A stretch of DNA of 64,000 bases from Planctomycetaceae bacterium (lineage in GTDB: Bacteria; Planctomycetota; Planctomycetia; Pirellulales; Pirellulaceae). Where the stretch lies: assembly GCA_020638975.1 (NCBI GenBank), contig JACKHN010000022.1, positions 1 through 64,000 on the forward strand. The letters are read 5' to 3'. Shown one piece after another: positions 1 to 8,162 of this stretch. Position 1 is the stretch's first letter; each line of letters opens with the position of its first letter. The notes below the pieces were generated by a model, which ran no database searches, was not told the origin of the DNA, and saw only the letters and a list, made by a program, of their open reading frames with translations. Both the position numbers and the translations under genes were made by a program.

Positions 1-73
1 GACTTTCCGCCGAGACGTTGTGAATCAACTGCCGGTGTGTGTACAATCGCACACGCAACAACGGAGCGTCTGA

Positions 74-895
74 ATGTCCGATCCGATATGGTATTACGCT
101 CGCGGCGAGTCCGAACAGGGCCCCATCTCGTCCGCGCAAATCAAAGCCCTCGCCGCAACGGGTGCGTTGCGTCGTGACGATTTGGTTTGGAAAGAAGGGA
201 TGGAAAATTGGCTTCCCGCCAGCGATGTCGACGAGCTTTTCCCCAACGGCAAGAAAAAGGCCAAGGACTCGCCCAAGGAGAAGGAAGCGACAGCCAGCAC
301 CAAAGAGAACGGCAAGCCGACCCCGAGGCCCGTCAGTCGTCCCTCGCTTCCTCCTGACTTGGACATGGCGCAAGTGCTTCGTTCGGTAGGCCGAGGCTTA
401 GTCGTTCTTGGCGTCTTGATTGTCCTGATGTCGCGTGGCTGTGATTCGTTAGGTGTTCGCAAAGTTGCGAGATTGGAAGCGTTGGCCGAGATCGCCGAGT
501 CTGACTTTCAACGCGGTTGGGATCGTGAGAAAAGTTCTTTAGAGGATGAGCAGCAATCGCTGCGAGACCGAGGGAATCTCAACAACGTCGAACAGCAACG
601 CTTGAATAATCTTCCGGATGAAATTGCCAAACTGGATCGAGAGAAAAAGGAAGAGCAACGCAATCTCCGCCGCAGCAAATGGGCGAGCTACCAGATCGCT
701 GCCGAAGATGCCAGTTCGAGCAATCGCACCTGGGCATATTGGCGTCAGGTTGGGTTTCTGTTCGGGACGATGGTGCTGGCGGTCGGACTATTGTTTGTCA
801 CTCCAACAACGGAAGGGCCCGAGCGTTGGATTTGCCTCGTGATGTTGACCGTGATCCTCTATAGCGTCTATTCCAGCAACAGCGTTTGGGGATGA
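74..895 (+). CDS. GYF_2 domain membrane protein
   Basis: 273 aa. Residues about 5-60 form a GYF_2 domain (WYYARGESEQGPIS near the start, then WKEGMENWLP), a small aromatic fold common in planctomycetes and thought to bind proline-rich or other protein partners. A lysine-rich linker (about 65-100) leads to a hydrophobic segment (about 107-121), a charged stretch that looks like coiled coil (about 150-200), and two more hydrophobic helices (about 227-247 and 252-268). This suggests a membrane-anchored scaffold, but no partner can be named. It stands alone on the plus strand and is followed by a short hairpin. The fold call is fairly secure; the role is unknown. Confidence 0.8.
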   Translation: MSDPIWYYARGESEQGPISSAQIKALAATGALRRDDLVWKEGMENWLPASDVDELFPNGKKKAKDSPKEKEATASTKENGKPTPRPVSRPSLPPDLDMAQVLRSVGRGLVVLGVLIVLMSRGCDSLGVRKVARLEALAEIAESDFQRGWDREKSSLEDEQQSLRDRGNLNNVEQQRLNNLPDEIAKLDREKKEEQRNLRRSKWASYQIAAEDASSSNRTWAYWRQVGFLFGTMVLAVGLLFVTPTTEGPERWICLVMLTVILYSVYSSNSVWG

Positions 896-904
896 TCGCC
901 GTAG

Positions 905-921
905 GGTGGGCAGAGCCCACC
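905..921. terminator. short GC hairpin after the GYF_2 gene
   Basis: GGTGGGC-AGA-GCCCACC, a perfect 7-bp stem with a 3-nt loop, between the stop of the plus-strand GYF_2 gene and the stop of the minus-strand sulfatase gene. It could terminate both converging transcripts. It has no U tract, so it may instead be a small member of the palindromic repeats seen elsewhere in the window. Confidence 0.45.
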
Positions 922-937
922 GTAACCTGAGATCAGC

Positions 938-2521
938 TCAGTCGAGCGGCTCTATTTCAAAATCCGATTTGTTCACCCAACCGGCGTTAAGCTTCTCGCC
1001 CTTCATGTATCGCTCGTAGAAGTTGCGAGTGCCTTCGCTGGCGTAGATGTACTCGTCAAAGATCTTGCCGTTGCCGAGAACTCGCGGGTCGTCTTGTTGT
1101 TCTAACTCCGCGAGCATCTGCGACCGAAGCTTTTCTTTCATCGCGCCGTAACCAGTTTCTGTCGCCAGGTTGTTCATGCACTCACGATCACTCTTTACGT
1201 CGAACATTTCCTCCGCGACGCGTTTTCCGAACGCCAGCTTCCAAAAGGTCGTGTTGGTGCCATCTCGCCGCATCTGGAGGATCTCGGTCTTGGTGGGACT
1301 ACCGTCGCAGTTCAGATAGCCCGTCTCTGGATTGCCAGCGGGCCAGCGCGATGTTTCGTAGTTCTGTAGGTAAAGCATGTCGCCCTTGACGATCCCGCGT
1401 ACGGGAAATCCTTCGTCGTTTGGGCGCCCGATGTCGTGACGTTCCTTGCCGATCAGCACATGATCGCGTGCTGGATTCACCTGGCCTGATGCGCTGGAAG
1501 CAAAGACGTCCGACAAGCTTCGTCCGGGTGACGGTTGCATTCCCGTATCCGCCCACGACAAGCCCGCCGCCTCAACAAAGGTGGGAGCAAAATCAATGAA
1601 GCTGACGTAATCATCAATGGTGCGGCCTGGGGTCTTGATTCCCTTAGGCCACATCACCGCCAAGGGCAAGTGATTCGATAGCTCGTACTCCTGCCCCTTG
1701 ATCCGAGGAAAAGGCATTCCGTTGTCCGCGGTCACCACGACCAGTGTGTTGTCGAGTTGCCCACGCGACTCAAGCTCTTCAAGCATGCGGACCAAGTGAG
1801 CATCGAAATGTTCAATTTCGAAGGCGTAGTCGAGCATGTCGTTGCGTGTCACTTCGTTGTCGGGCCAGAAGGAAGGAACCTTGTCAATATCGGAAAGCCG
1901 CTTGCCTCCCTTGCTCGCACCCGTGCCGTACTCGTAGGCCCGGTGTGGTTCCGTACTGCCGTACCAGAAGCAAAATGGCTGGTCGTTCGAATTGGCATCG
2001 AGAAAATCTTTGAAGTTCGCGGCATAGTCGGAAGCATTGATTGCTTTCGTGGGAGCCATTGCTCGGCGTTTATCATAAGATTGTCCGGCCAACTCGCGAG
2101 GTTTTCCGTTCACATCGTTGGCCACCCCCGGTGCCCAGCCTTTCGCCGTCTTGCCGACATGGTAGCCGTGTTCGCTGAGTGCCTCGGCGTAGGTCTTGAA
2201 CTCGGCAGGAAAGTACGGGATGTGATTACATGCTTCTTTCAACTGCCAAGAGTTCCGCCCGGTGAGGATGCATGCTCGTGAAGGCGCACATTTCGCGTTC
2301 GGTGTATACGCGTGAGTGAACAGCAATCCTTCCTTCGCCACGCGATCGAACCCAGGCGTAGTCACCCACTCGGTCCCGTAGGCTCCCATGTGCGGATAGG
2401 ATGCATCGTCCGCGATGCAGAACAAGATGTTCGGTCGCTCGGCGGCTGCGGTCGGAGACACGGAAGTCGTCGATACCGCGAGTAGTACGACGAAACAACA
2501 GGACAACACGTTCGTAGGCAT
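938..2521 (-). CDS. Secreted sulfatase (heparan N-sulfatase-like)
   Basis: 527 aa. A hydrophobic signal peptide (about 1-27, ending TAAAERP) precedes the alkaline-phosphatase-superfamily core. FCIADDA around 34-40 supplies the metal-binding Asp pair. C78-A-P-S-R82 is the sulfatase signature whose Cys is matured to formylglycine, and TADNG in the middle supplies the second Asp/Asn metal pair. By general pattern it resembles N-sulfoglucosamine sulfohydrolase-type enzymes, though the substrate cannot be read from sequence. It is the last gene of the minus-strand cluster, 85 nt downstream of the Gfo/Idh gene, which fits removal of sulfate from an exported or scavenged glycan. Needs a formylglycine-generating enzyme encoded elsewhere. 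Confidence 0.9.
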   Translation of the reverse strand: MPTNVLSCCFVVLLAVSTTSVSPTAAAERPNILFCIADDASYPHMGAYGTEWVTTPGFDRVAKEGLLFTHAYTPNAKCAPSRACILTGRNSWQLKEACNHIPYFPAEFKTYAEALSEHGYHVGKTAKGWAPGVANDVNGKPRELAGQSYDKRRAMAPTKAINASDYAANFKDFLDANSNDQPFCFWYGSTEPHRAYEYGTGASKGGKRLSDIDKVPSFWPDNEVTRNDMLDYAFEIEHFDAHLVRMLEELESRGQLDNTLVVVTADNGMPFPRIKGQEYELSNHLPLAVMWPKGIKTPGRTIDDYVSFIDFAPTFVEAAGLSWADTGMQPSPGRSLSDVFASSASGQVNPARDHVLIGKERHDIGRPNDEGFPVRGIVKGDMLYLQNYETSRWPAGNPETGYLNCDGSPTKTEILQMRRDGTNTTFWKLAFGKRVAEEMFDVKSDRECMNNLATETGYGAMKEKLRSQMLAELEQQDDPRVLGNGKIFDEYIYASEGTRNFYERYMKGEKLNAGWVNKSDFEIEPLD

Positions 2522-2606
2522 GATTCAACTTTCTAGTCGGAGCGAAATGAACTGTGTATCCAACATTGTGGTTGCCGTGGCGGTTTGTTTCCAGGGATGG
2601 TGTACG

Positions 2607-4037
2607 TCAGGGTAACTCGAAACCCTTTCGGCGTGGGCGGCTGAGTAGCTGATTGGCCGAATCATCGCCAACAAATTGCTCCACAAGCGGGTTCCATCGC
2701 AACGGTCGCCCTACTTCTCGAACGATGTTCCCTAAGTGGCAGATCGTCGCAGTTCGATGCCCGATTTCGACGGGTGCATTGGGAATCGACCGTGCTTGAA
2801 TGGCGTCGATCCAATTCGCGAGATGCGGTCGCGCGACGTGCCCTTCACCTTTCCAGCGAGCTTGCGTTTGCGGATCGATCGGAGGAGCAAGCCCCGCTGG
2901 TTCGGTGCGATAGTTGTTCCGACTCATGGAGAGCTTTCCTCGCTCGCCATGAAAGACGATCTCTCGAACGTTCGGATCGAACTGCATTAACGTGCCGCTT
3001 GCGTATCGCATCGAGACGGGACAGAACCGCATTCGATCCGCCACTTTATTGTCGAGCGTACCGAGCGGGGGAGTTTTATCGTGCCAGCGGTCGTCGATCT
3101 CTTTGTCGAACGCCTCGAGCAGCTCGATCTCCGGCCAGATTTCAACCGGCCCCGTGTGATCCATCCCCAAGGCATATTGCACCATATCAATGCTGTGTGC
3201 GCCCCAATTCGTCATCAAGTGACCTGAGTAGTCACGATAGAGATCCCACCCACGCCAAACGAGAGGGCCAACTTGGAAGGCGTCTTTCACCCACAGTTTC
3301 TCGCTGTAGGCACGCAACTCCGTCGGACCACAAAACAGATCCCAATCCAGTGATTTGGGAACCGCTTCGGTCGCGAAACCACCGTCGTATGTCATGGGGC
3401 CGGGAAAGTTCTGCATTTGGACGAGCGAGATTTTTCCGAGCCCTCCGTTGCGAACGAACTCGCAGCCCGCGCGGTTCACCTCCATCGTTCGCTGCTGGCT
3501 GCCTGTTTGGACAACGCGTCCATAGCGCCGAGCGGCATCAACCATCGCTCGACCTTCGGCGATGGTTGCCGACAGCGGCTTCTCGCAATAAACGTCCAAC
3601 TCGACCTGACACGCCAGGATCATGGCTTGAGCGTGGTGATGATCCGAAGCGGCGATAACCACCGCATCCAGCTTTTCGCGATCCAACATTTGTCGATAGT
3701 CTTGATAGATTGAACAAGCTTTCGCTTCGTTCTCCGCGAACTTCGTGAGCGGTTCTTTGAGTTCGCCCTCGGGCTTGCGAGTATTGTCGACGTTCGCGAG
3801 CGAGCAATCACACAGCGAAACAACGCGAGCGGATTCGGGCATATTTGCGATCAAGTACTTACCGCGAACGCCGGTGCCAATCACACCAACTCGAAGTTGC
3901 TCGTTCGCGCCCAGTACGCGAGACGAAGCGAGTGGGGCTGCGAGACAAACAGCGGCACCTGCTTTGAGCATGGCGCGGCGACTGACTGAGCGGGTGATGG
4001 GGTGACGCGGTGAGGAGGTGCGACGATCCGTGTTCAT
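2607..4037 (-). CDS. Gfo/Idh/MocA family oxidoreductase, Tat-exported
   Basis: 476 aa NAD(P)-dependent sugar oxidoreductase type. The N-terminus has a twin-arginine signal (SRRAMLKAG, then an Ala/Leu-rich stretch to about residue 43). The Rossmann fold follows (RVGVIGTGVRG, about 49-59), then the EKPLSATI segment with the conserved Lys used in sugar dehydrogenases of the family. Residues 5-16 are encoded by an 8-nt-period repeat (3992-4023), an unusual origin for part of a signal peptide. The start codon overlaps the stop of the four-helix-bundle gene by 4 nt (ATGA), so the two are probably translationally coupled. Likely acts on sugars released in the periplasm; substrate unknown. Confidence 0.9.
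   Translation of the reverse strand: MNTDRRTSSPRHPITRSVSRRAMLKAGAAVCLAAPLASSRVLGANEQLRVGVIGTGVRGKYLIANMPESARVVSLCDCSLANVDNTRKPEGELKEPLTKFAENEAKACSIYQDYRQMLDREKLDAVVIAASDHHHAQAMILACQVELDVYCEKPLSATIAEGRAMVDAARRYGRVVQTGSQQRTMEVNRAGCEFVRNGGLGKISLVQMQNFPGPMTYDGGFATEAVPKSLDWDLFCGPTELRAYSEKLWVKDAFQVGPLVWRGWDLYRDYSGHLMTNWGAHSIDMVQYALGMDHTGPVEIWPEIELLEAFDKEIDDRWHDKTPPLGTLDNKVADRMRFCPVSMRYASGTLMQFDPNVREIVFHGERGKLSMSRNNYRTEPAGLAPPIDPQTQARWKGEGHVARPHLANWIDAIQARSIPNAPVEIGHRTATICHLGNIVREVGRPLRWNPLVEQFVGDDSANQLLSRPRRKGFELP
3992..4023. repeat. 8-nt tandem array inside the Gfo/Idh signal peptide
   Basis: Four octamers on the plus strand: GGGTGATG, GGGTGACG, CGGTGAGG, AGGTGCGA. They lie inside the 5' end of the minus-strand oxidoreductase gene and encode roughly residues 5-16, before the twin arginines. 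Two similar arrays with the same GGGTGA core and the same 8-nt period lie at 4446-4504 (inverted) and 6969-7000. Confidence 0.7.
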
Positions 4038-4423
4038 TTCTTCGCCTTGAGCAGCCAGGAGTCGGGGTGATTGATCATTCCGACGAGAGTTTTTAGCACA
4101 CCGTCATAAGTTCGATACAGTTCGGCGGCGGCATCACGATCGATATACCGACAGCTTACGGCAAACTCCAGCCAGACTTGCGTCTCTGTGGCTTCAGTTT
4201 CTGAATCCGACAGCTTACTGATGAACGCGCCTTCATAGCGTCGCTTTCTCCATGCCTCCGCCAGATTTGCACAAACGCTACGTGAAGAGCGGCGAATCTG
4301 GTCGGTCAACGAGTACTGTTCCTCTTTTGGAAATCGCGTCGAAAGCTCAAACACTGTCATTGCTGCATCGAATCCTCGTCGATAAACATCCAAGTCGTGG
4401 TGCGTCCGGATCTTCTCACTCAT
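4034..4423 (-). CDS. Four-helix-bundle protein (S23/IVS-type)
   Basis: 129 aa, entirely charged helices. The pattern HHDLDVYRRGFDAAMTVFELSTRFPKEE near the N-terminus, followed by SLTDQIRRSSRSVCANLAEAW, is typical of the four-helix-bundle family first found inside 23S rRNA intervening sequences (TIGR02436-like), related in fold to the Avd accessory protein of diversity-generating retroelements. Members lack a known biochemical activity. Here it is not in rRNA and no reverse transcriptase or template repeat is nearby. It is instead the first cistron of an ATGA overlap with the Gfo/Idh gene, with GGGAG before its ATG. Family call is strong; function unknown. Confidence 0.85.
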   Translation of the reverse strand: MSEKIRTHHDLDVYRRGFDAAMTVFELSTRFPKEEQYSLTDQIRRSSRSVCANLAEAWRKRRYEGAFISKLSDSETEATETQVWLEFAVSCRYIDRDAAAELYRTYDGVLKTLVGMINHPDSWLLKAKK

Positions 4424-4445
4424 CGCAGCTCCCGCAGTCTCAGTT

Positions 4446-4504
4446 CACCTCGTCACCTATTCACCCTCTCACCCTCTCACCTTGTCACCCTCTCACCTTG
4501 TCAC
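4446..4504. repeat. 8-nt tandem array (CACCYTST), seven units
   Basis: Seven octamers in perfect phase: CACCTCGT, CACCTATT, CACCCTCT, CACCCTCT, CACCTTGT, CACCCTCT, CACCTTGT, then CAC. The array fills most of the 77-nt gap between the isomerase-like gene and the four-helix-bundle gene and reaches into the isomerase stop codon. The reverse complement (AGGGTGAG, etc.) matches the arrays at 3992-4023 and 6969-7000. Confidence 0.85.
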
Positions 4505-5565
4505 GCAATCCCGAGTACATCGCGAGCGTAATCGAGGCTTTCGCGGACGTTGGCGTCTTCTCGTGCCAACTGCTGTTCGGGCGTCATCCGACTGATGTAT
4601 TGCAAGTTGTCCGTCGTGCCATCGCGTACCGTCCTGAGGGTTTGGGCCAAGTCGCTCGCCGGTAAGTCAGGGAACGTCGACCAGTACTTATCGCTGAGAA
4701 CAGGCACCTCGAGCGGATCACGGGTAATGAGCTCCAAACTGAAACGCACCTCCGGCTTCTTGCTCTTGATAATTGCAACGATCTTCTTCAAATCGATAAA
4801 CCCTTGGCCGAGCGGGATGTCGGCGAGCAAGAACCCGTCGTCGTACATTTGGACCGCTTGATCTTTAAGATGGACCGAATGAGCCCACGGCGCGAGCGCG
4901 GTCGCCGTTTCGACCGGATCTTCGAGCAAAGCAAAGCTATTGCCCGTGTCGAGGCAGGCACCGACATACTCGCTGCTGATCTGTTCGAACAGTGCAACAC
5001 GTTGGCCACTGCGATGGTCCTTGTGGTTCTCGACAGCCAGGGGCACCCGATGCTTCTCGACGATCGGCGCGGCGAGTTCGAGCGATCTCCGCCCGCGCGC
5101 CTCAAACTCGCGAAACATCTTTAGCGAATCAAAGTACTCGTATCGCCGTCCGGGAATGATTGTCGTTCGCACCGCTTTCGCGCCAGCGGCTGCGGCAGTC
5201 TTGATCTCTGCCTCAAAGCGTTCAACGTCCATCGGGTCTTTGGGCACGGAGACGATCGCCTCGATGTAAAGCGAGTTCGCTTCTGCGTGCTTTCGGAGGT
5301 TCATCGCATCGCTCGCCTCAAGGACTCCCAAGCGGTTCTGCATCCCGCCAGCGCCCAACGATTTGCAATGATCCAGAAACGTTACCGGCTCAAAGAGATC
5401 AATCGATGGCTTCGCCTTGGCTAACGCCTTACTGCGGAACTGGCAGCAATAAATTACTAAGCCCAGCCCCGTTGCCGCCGGTGGATTATCTCCGTTGGCG
5501 AATTTCGGCAGCACCAAAGCAGTTGAACTTGCTGCGATTGTTTGAAGTAACTCACGTCGGTTCAT
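4501..5565 (-). CDS. Sugar phosphate isomerase/epimerase-like TIM barrel, Tat-exported
   Basis: 354 aa from the chosen ATG at 5565, which has GGGG a few bases upstream and puts the twin-arginine motif NRRELLQ at the very N-terminus; an ATG six codons earlier is possible. After the signal (to about residue 27) comes an AP-endonuclease-2/xylose-isomerase-like TIM barrel. Motifs such as LAVENHKDH (metal-binding Glu/His region), VGACLDTGNSFALLEDP and VHLKDQ are typical. Family members isomerise or epimerise free sugars or act on 3-keto-sugars made by Gfo/Idh partners. The partner gene lies just downstream, separated only by the small four-helix-bundle gene. Substrate unknown. Confidence 0.88.
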   Translation of the reverse strand: MNRRELLQTIAASSTALVLPKFANGDNPPAATGLGLVIYCCQFRSKALAKAKPSIDLFEPVTFLDHCKSLGAGGMQNRLGVLEASDAMNLRKHAEANSLYIEAIVSVPKDPMDVERFEAEIKTAAAAGAKAVRTTIIPGRRYEYFDSLKMFREFEARGRRSLELAAPIVEKHRVPLAVENHKDHRSGQRVALFEQISSEYVGACLDTGNSFALLEDPVETATALAPWAHSVHLKDQAVQMYDDGFLLADIPLGQGFIDLKKIVAIIKSKKPEVRFSLELITRDPLEVPVLSDKYWSTFPDLPASDLAQTLRTVRDGTTDNLQYISRMTPEQQLAREDANVRESLDYARDVLGIA

Positions 5566-5599
5566 GATCGACCCCAGCCACACACAGACAAGGATGTTG

Positions 5600-7054
5600 C
5601 TAGTTGCGTTCAGGAGGAGTAAAGCGGTGTTGGCCTCGTCTCGCGGCGGTCAATGATTCCATCGTGTCTTGCGGCACGCCAGGATCGCCTTGCAAGGCCA
5701 TCCAACGGTCGAGTTCCTTCGCAAGCCTCAATCGAACGTCTTCGCTGCCTGCGTCTGCGATGAGGTTGTTCATCTCATAACCATCATCCGCCGTACGATA
5801 CAACTGCTCCGGCGGACGCAGCGTGTAGCGTTTTACGAGGGCGTACGTCTCCGGATCCGTCTGAGAACTCCACACCCAAGTGGCCCAGTAGGGATTATTC
5901 AACGCCCCGTCTCCCTGGGATCCCATCAAATGCTTTTCGATGAAGATCTCGTTGGGCGTCAAGTTGCGGATGTAGCGATAGGTGCCGTCGGTGATGGTGC
6001 GAATCGGATACGCAGGCCCTTCTGGGAGATTGTTATGCATGCCGTAAACGAACTCGCGGTGCGAGTCTCGCTGGCCCATTAGTACTGGGAGAAAGCTTGT
6101 ACCGTCCAACTCTTCCGTGTTGGATTCCGAACCGACTGCCTCGAGCAACGTCGGCAGGACATCCGCATACTGCACCATCGCGTCGGTTCTGGCATCAGCC
6201 GTGATCTTTCCTGGCCAGCGAGCGATCAGTGCCGTGTGCAAACCCGTATCCCAATTGGTCCACTTACAGCCCGGAAACTGCGACCCTTGCTCGGACGTGA
6301 ACAGGACTAGCGTATCATTCGACTTGCCGGTCGCCTCCAAGAGTTCAAGGATCTCGCCGACCTGACCGTCCATGTAAGTGATCTCGGCCAAGTAGCGAGA
6401 GAAGTCATCGCGAGTTCGTGGCGTATCGGCGATGTTCGGTGGTAGCTTAATCTTCGCGGCAGGATATTGTGACGGATCGCCCATCACCCAGGGCACGTGC
6501 GGCTCGACCAACGCAATCACCAGACAGAACGGTTCGTCGGTCGACATAAAGGCTTTCGCGTCGGCAACGTCGTGTTCCCGAGTCGGGTTCCGAACACAAT
6601 TCGGGTCGAATCCGCCCACCGGCTCAAAAGGGAAAGCCTCGTCTGGCTTCACATGCACCTTGCCCGCGATGCCCACTCGGTAACCGTGCTTGCCGAGTCG
6701 TTGTGGCATGCTGAGCGTTGTCGATCGACTGGCGGAGTGATTCCACGCGCAACCATTGCGCATGGGGTATTGCCCCGTGAACAACTCGGCTCGACACGGC
6801 TGACACATTGCCGAGCTGAGATAAGCTCGATTGAACGTCAGACCCTGACTTGCCAGTCGGTCGATATTCGGGGTGCGAGCGTTCTGTCCTCCGTACGGAG
6901 GCAGGTCGTTGAAGGTGCAGTCATCCGCCATGATGATCAACACGTTCGGCGGTTCGGCCGCGATACAAGAGTGAGAGGGTGGCAGGGTGAAGGGGTGAAG
7001 GAGAACCAGTACGGCGAAGGATAATAGGGAGTATCGATATGCCTGAGGCGTCAT
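5600..7054 (-). CDS. Secreted sulfatase with CQPCR motif
   Basis: 484 aa from the ATG at 7054; an in-frame upstream start would give a hydrophilic extension before the signal peptide. Signal segment about 8-33, then NVLIIMADDC (metal Asp pair). The maturation signature is C84-Q-P-C-R88, so the third position is Cys instead of the usual Ser; CxPxR is kept, so formylglycine formation is plausible. FTSEQGSQFPG in place of the usual D-H/N-G suggests an altered second metal pair (Glu-Gln). Part of the signal peptide (LHPFTLPPSHS) is encoded by an 8-nt repeat at 6969-7000. Placed 34 nt upstream of the isomerase-like gene in the same cluster. Confidence 0.88.
   Translation of the reverse strand: MTPQAYRYSLLSFAVLVLLHPFTLPPSHSCIAAEPPNVLIIMADDCTFNDLPPYGGQNARTPNIDRLASQGLTFNRAYLSSAMCQPCRAELFTGQYPMRNGCAWNHSASRSTTLSMPQRLGKHGYRVGIAGKVHVKPDEAFPFEPVGGFDPNCVRNPTREHDVADAKAFMSTDEPFCLVIALVEPHVPWVMGDPSQYPAAKIKLPPNIADTPRTRDDFSRYLAEITYMDGQVGEILELLEATGKSNDTLVLFTSEQGSQFPGCKWTNWDTGLHTALIARWPGKITADARTDAMVQYADVLPTLLEAVGSESNTEELDGTSFLPVLMGQRDSHREFVYGMHNNLPEGPAYPIRTITDGTYRYIRNLTPNEIFIEKHLMGSQGDGALNNPYWATWVWSSQTDPETYALVKRYTLRPPEQLYRTADDGYEMNNLIADAGSEDVRLRLAKELDRWMALQGDPGVPQDTMESLTAARRGQHRFTPPERN
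6969..7000. repeat. 8-nt tandem array inside the second sulfatase signal peptide
   Basis: Four octamers on the plus strand: GAGTGAGA, GGGTGGCA, GGGTGAAG, GGGTGAAG. They lie within the minus-strand sulfatase gene and encode about residues 19-29 of its signal peptide. They share core and period with 3992-4023 and, in inverted orientation, 4446-4504. Confidence 0.75.
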
Positions 7055-7123
7055 GTCAGTGTTCCGATCTTTCGACAATTCGATTCGATTACAAGAGCTG
7101 ACGGCTGATCGCTGACCGCTCAC

Positions 7124-8041
7124 TTACAATTCGAACACTTCACGGAGATGTTCCGCTAAATCAGACACGGCCTGCTTACCGACGTCGAACACTCCCGAGA
7201 AATGCACGAAGCCGTGAATCATGCCGTCGTACCGGCGTATTGTCGTCGGGACACCGGCGGCTTGTAAACGCGCGGCGTAGGATTCGCCCTCGGTCAACAG
7301 GACGTCATACTCCGCCGTGATGACATGTGCCGGCGGTAGCTCGCTGTGGTTGGTTGCTCGGCTAGGTACGGCGTATGGACTCGCGGTGTGATCTTCGTGG
7401 CCCAAGTACTGCTCCCAGAACCACATCATCGTCCTTCGCGTGAGGCCGAATCCCTCGGAGTGAGCTAGGTACGACTCCGTTTCGAACTGTGGCTCGACAA
7501 CGGGATAGATCAAGACCTGAGACCGAATTGCCGGCAAGCCAACTTCAGCGGCGCGAATGGCCACTGCAGCAGCCAGATTCCCTCCGGCGCTGTCTCCGGC
7601 GACGACTAATCGCGACGGATCAACGTTAAACTCTTCGGCATGCTGTGAGACGTAAGCGGTCGCGTCGAAGCAGTCGTCGAAGGCAGCGGGAAATTTCGCA
7701 TCAGGGGCCAGTCGATAATCGACGGCGACGACAACGCACTTCGCTTGCTTGGCAAGGTGTCGGCAAAGTGAATCGTGTGTGTCGAGATTCCCTAATACCC
7801 AGCCACCGCCGTGATAGTAGATCACGACCGGCAGTTCGGCACCTGAGGTCGGCCAATACACTCGCACGGGAACGTGTCCAGCAATCGTGCGATCTTCGAC
7901 GCGGTGCAACTCCGGCCCTTCGCCGAACACAGCTCGGAAGCTTGCGAACAACGCGCGGCCTTCGGCGGGTGGTATCGTCTCCCAACCGGGACGACCCTGC
8001 GCGGCAAGTGCGTCGAGAAAACTTCTGACTTGAGGGTGCAA
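7124..8041 (-). CDS. Alpha/beta hydrolase (HSL-type esterase)
   Basis: 305 aa. The oxyanion-hole motif HGGGWVLG and the nucleophile motif GDSAGG, with Asp in AEYDVLLTEG and His in GMIHGFVH, give a complete hormone-sensitive-lipase-type triad. No signal peptide is visible, so it is likely cytoplasmic and hydrolyses short-chain esters, perhaps acetyl or acyl groups on sugars or lipids. It lies 69 nt upstream of the second sulfatase gene in the same minus-strand run. Family call is secure; substrate is not. Confidence 0.92.
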   Translation of the reverse strand: MHPQVRSFLDALAAQGRPGWETIPPAEGRALFASFRAVFGEGPELHRVEDRTIAGHVPVRVYWPTSGAELPVVIYYHGGGWVLGNLDTHDSLCRHLAKQAKCVVVAVDYRLAPDAKFPAAFDDCFDATAYVSQHAEEFNVDPSRLVVAGDSAGGNLAAAVAIRAAEVGLPAIRSQVLIYPVVEPQFETESYLAHSEGFGLTRRTMMWFWEQYLGHEDHTASPYAVPSRATNHSELPPAHVITAEYDVLLTEGESYAARLQAAGVPTTIRRYDGMIHGFVHFSGVFDVGKQAVSDLAEHLREVFEL

Positions 8042-8162
8042 AGTCTCGTCCTTACTTTCCAGGTCGATCGTGTTTTGATGCGCGAGAGTGAAGCCATTCT
8101 AAAGCCGCACGGTTTGATCGTCGAGATACTTGGTCAGACCAGTTCCGTCGGCGAGTAATTTG

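Noticed and set aside
2774..3658. Long plus-strand open frame (294 codons) inside the Gfo/Idh gene
   Set aside because: Arg/Ser-rich translation with no motif; it is the antisense of a gene with clear family motifs.
4446..4504. CRISPR-like array
   Set aside because: The period is 8 nt with no spacers; it is a simple tandem repeat.
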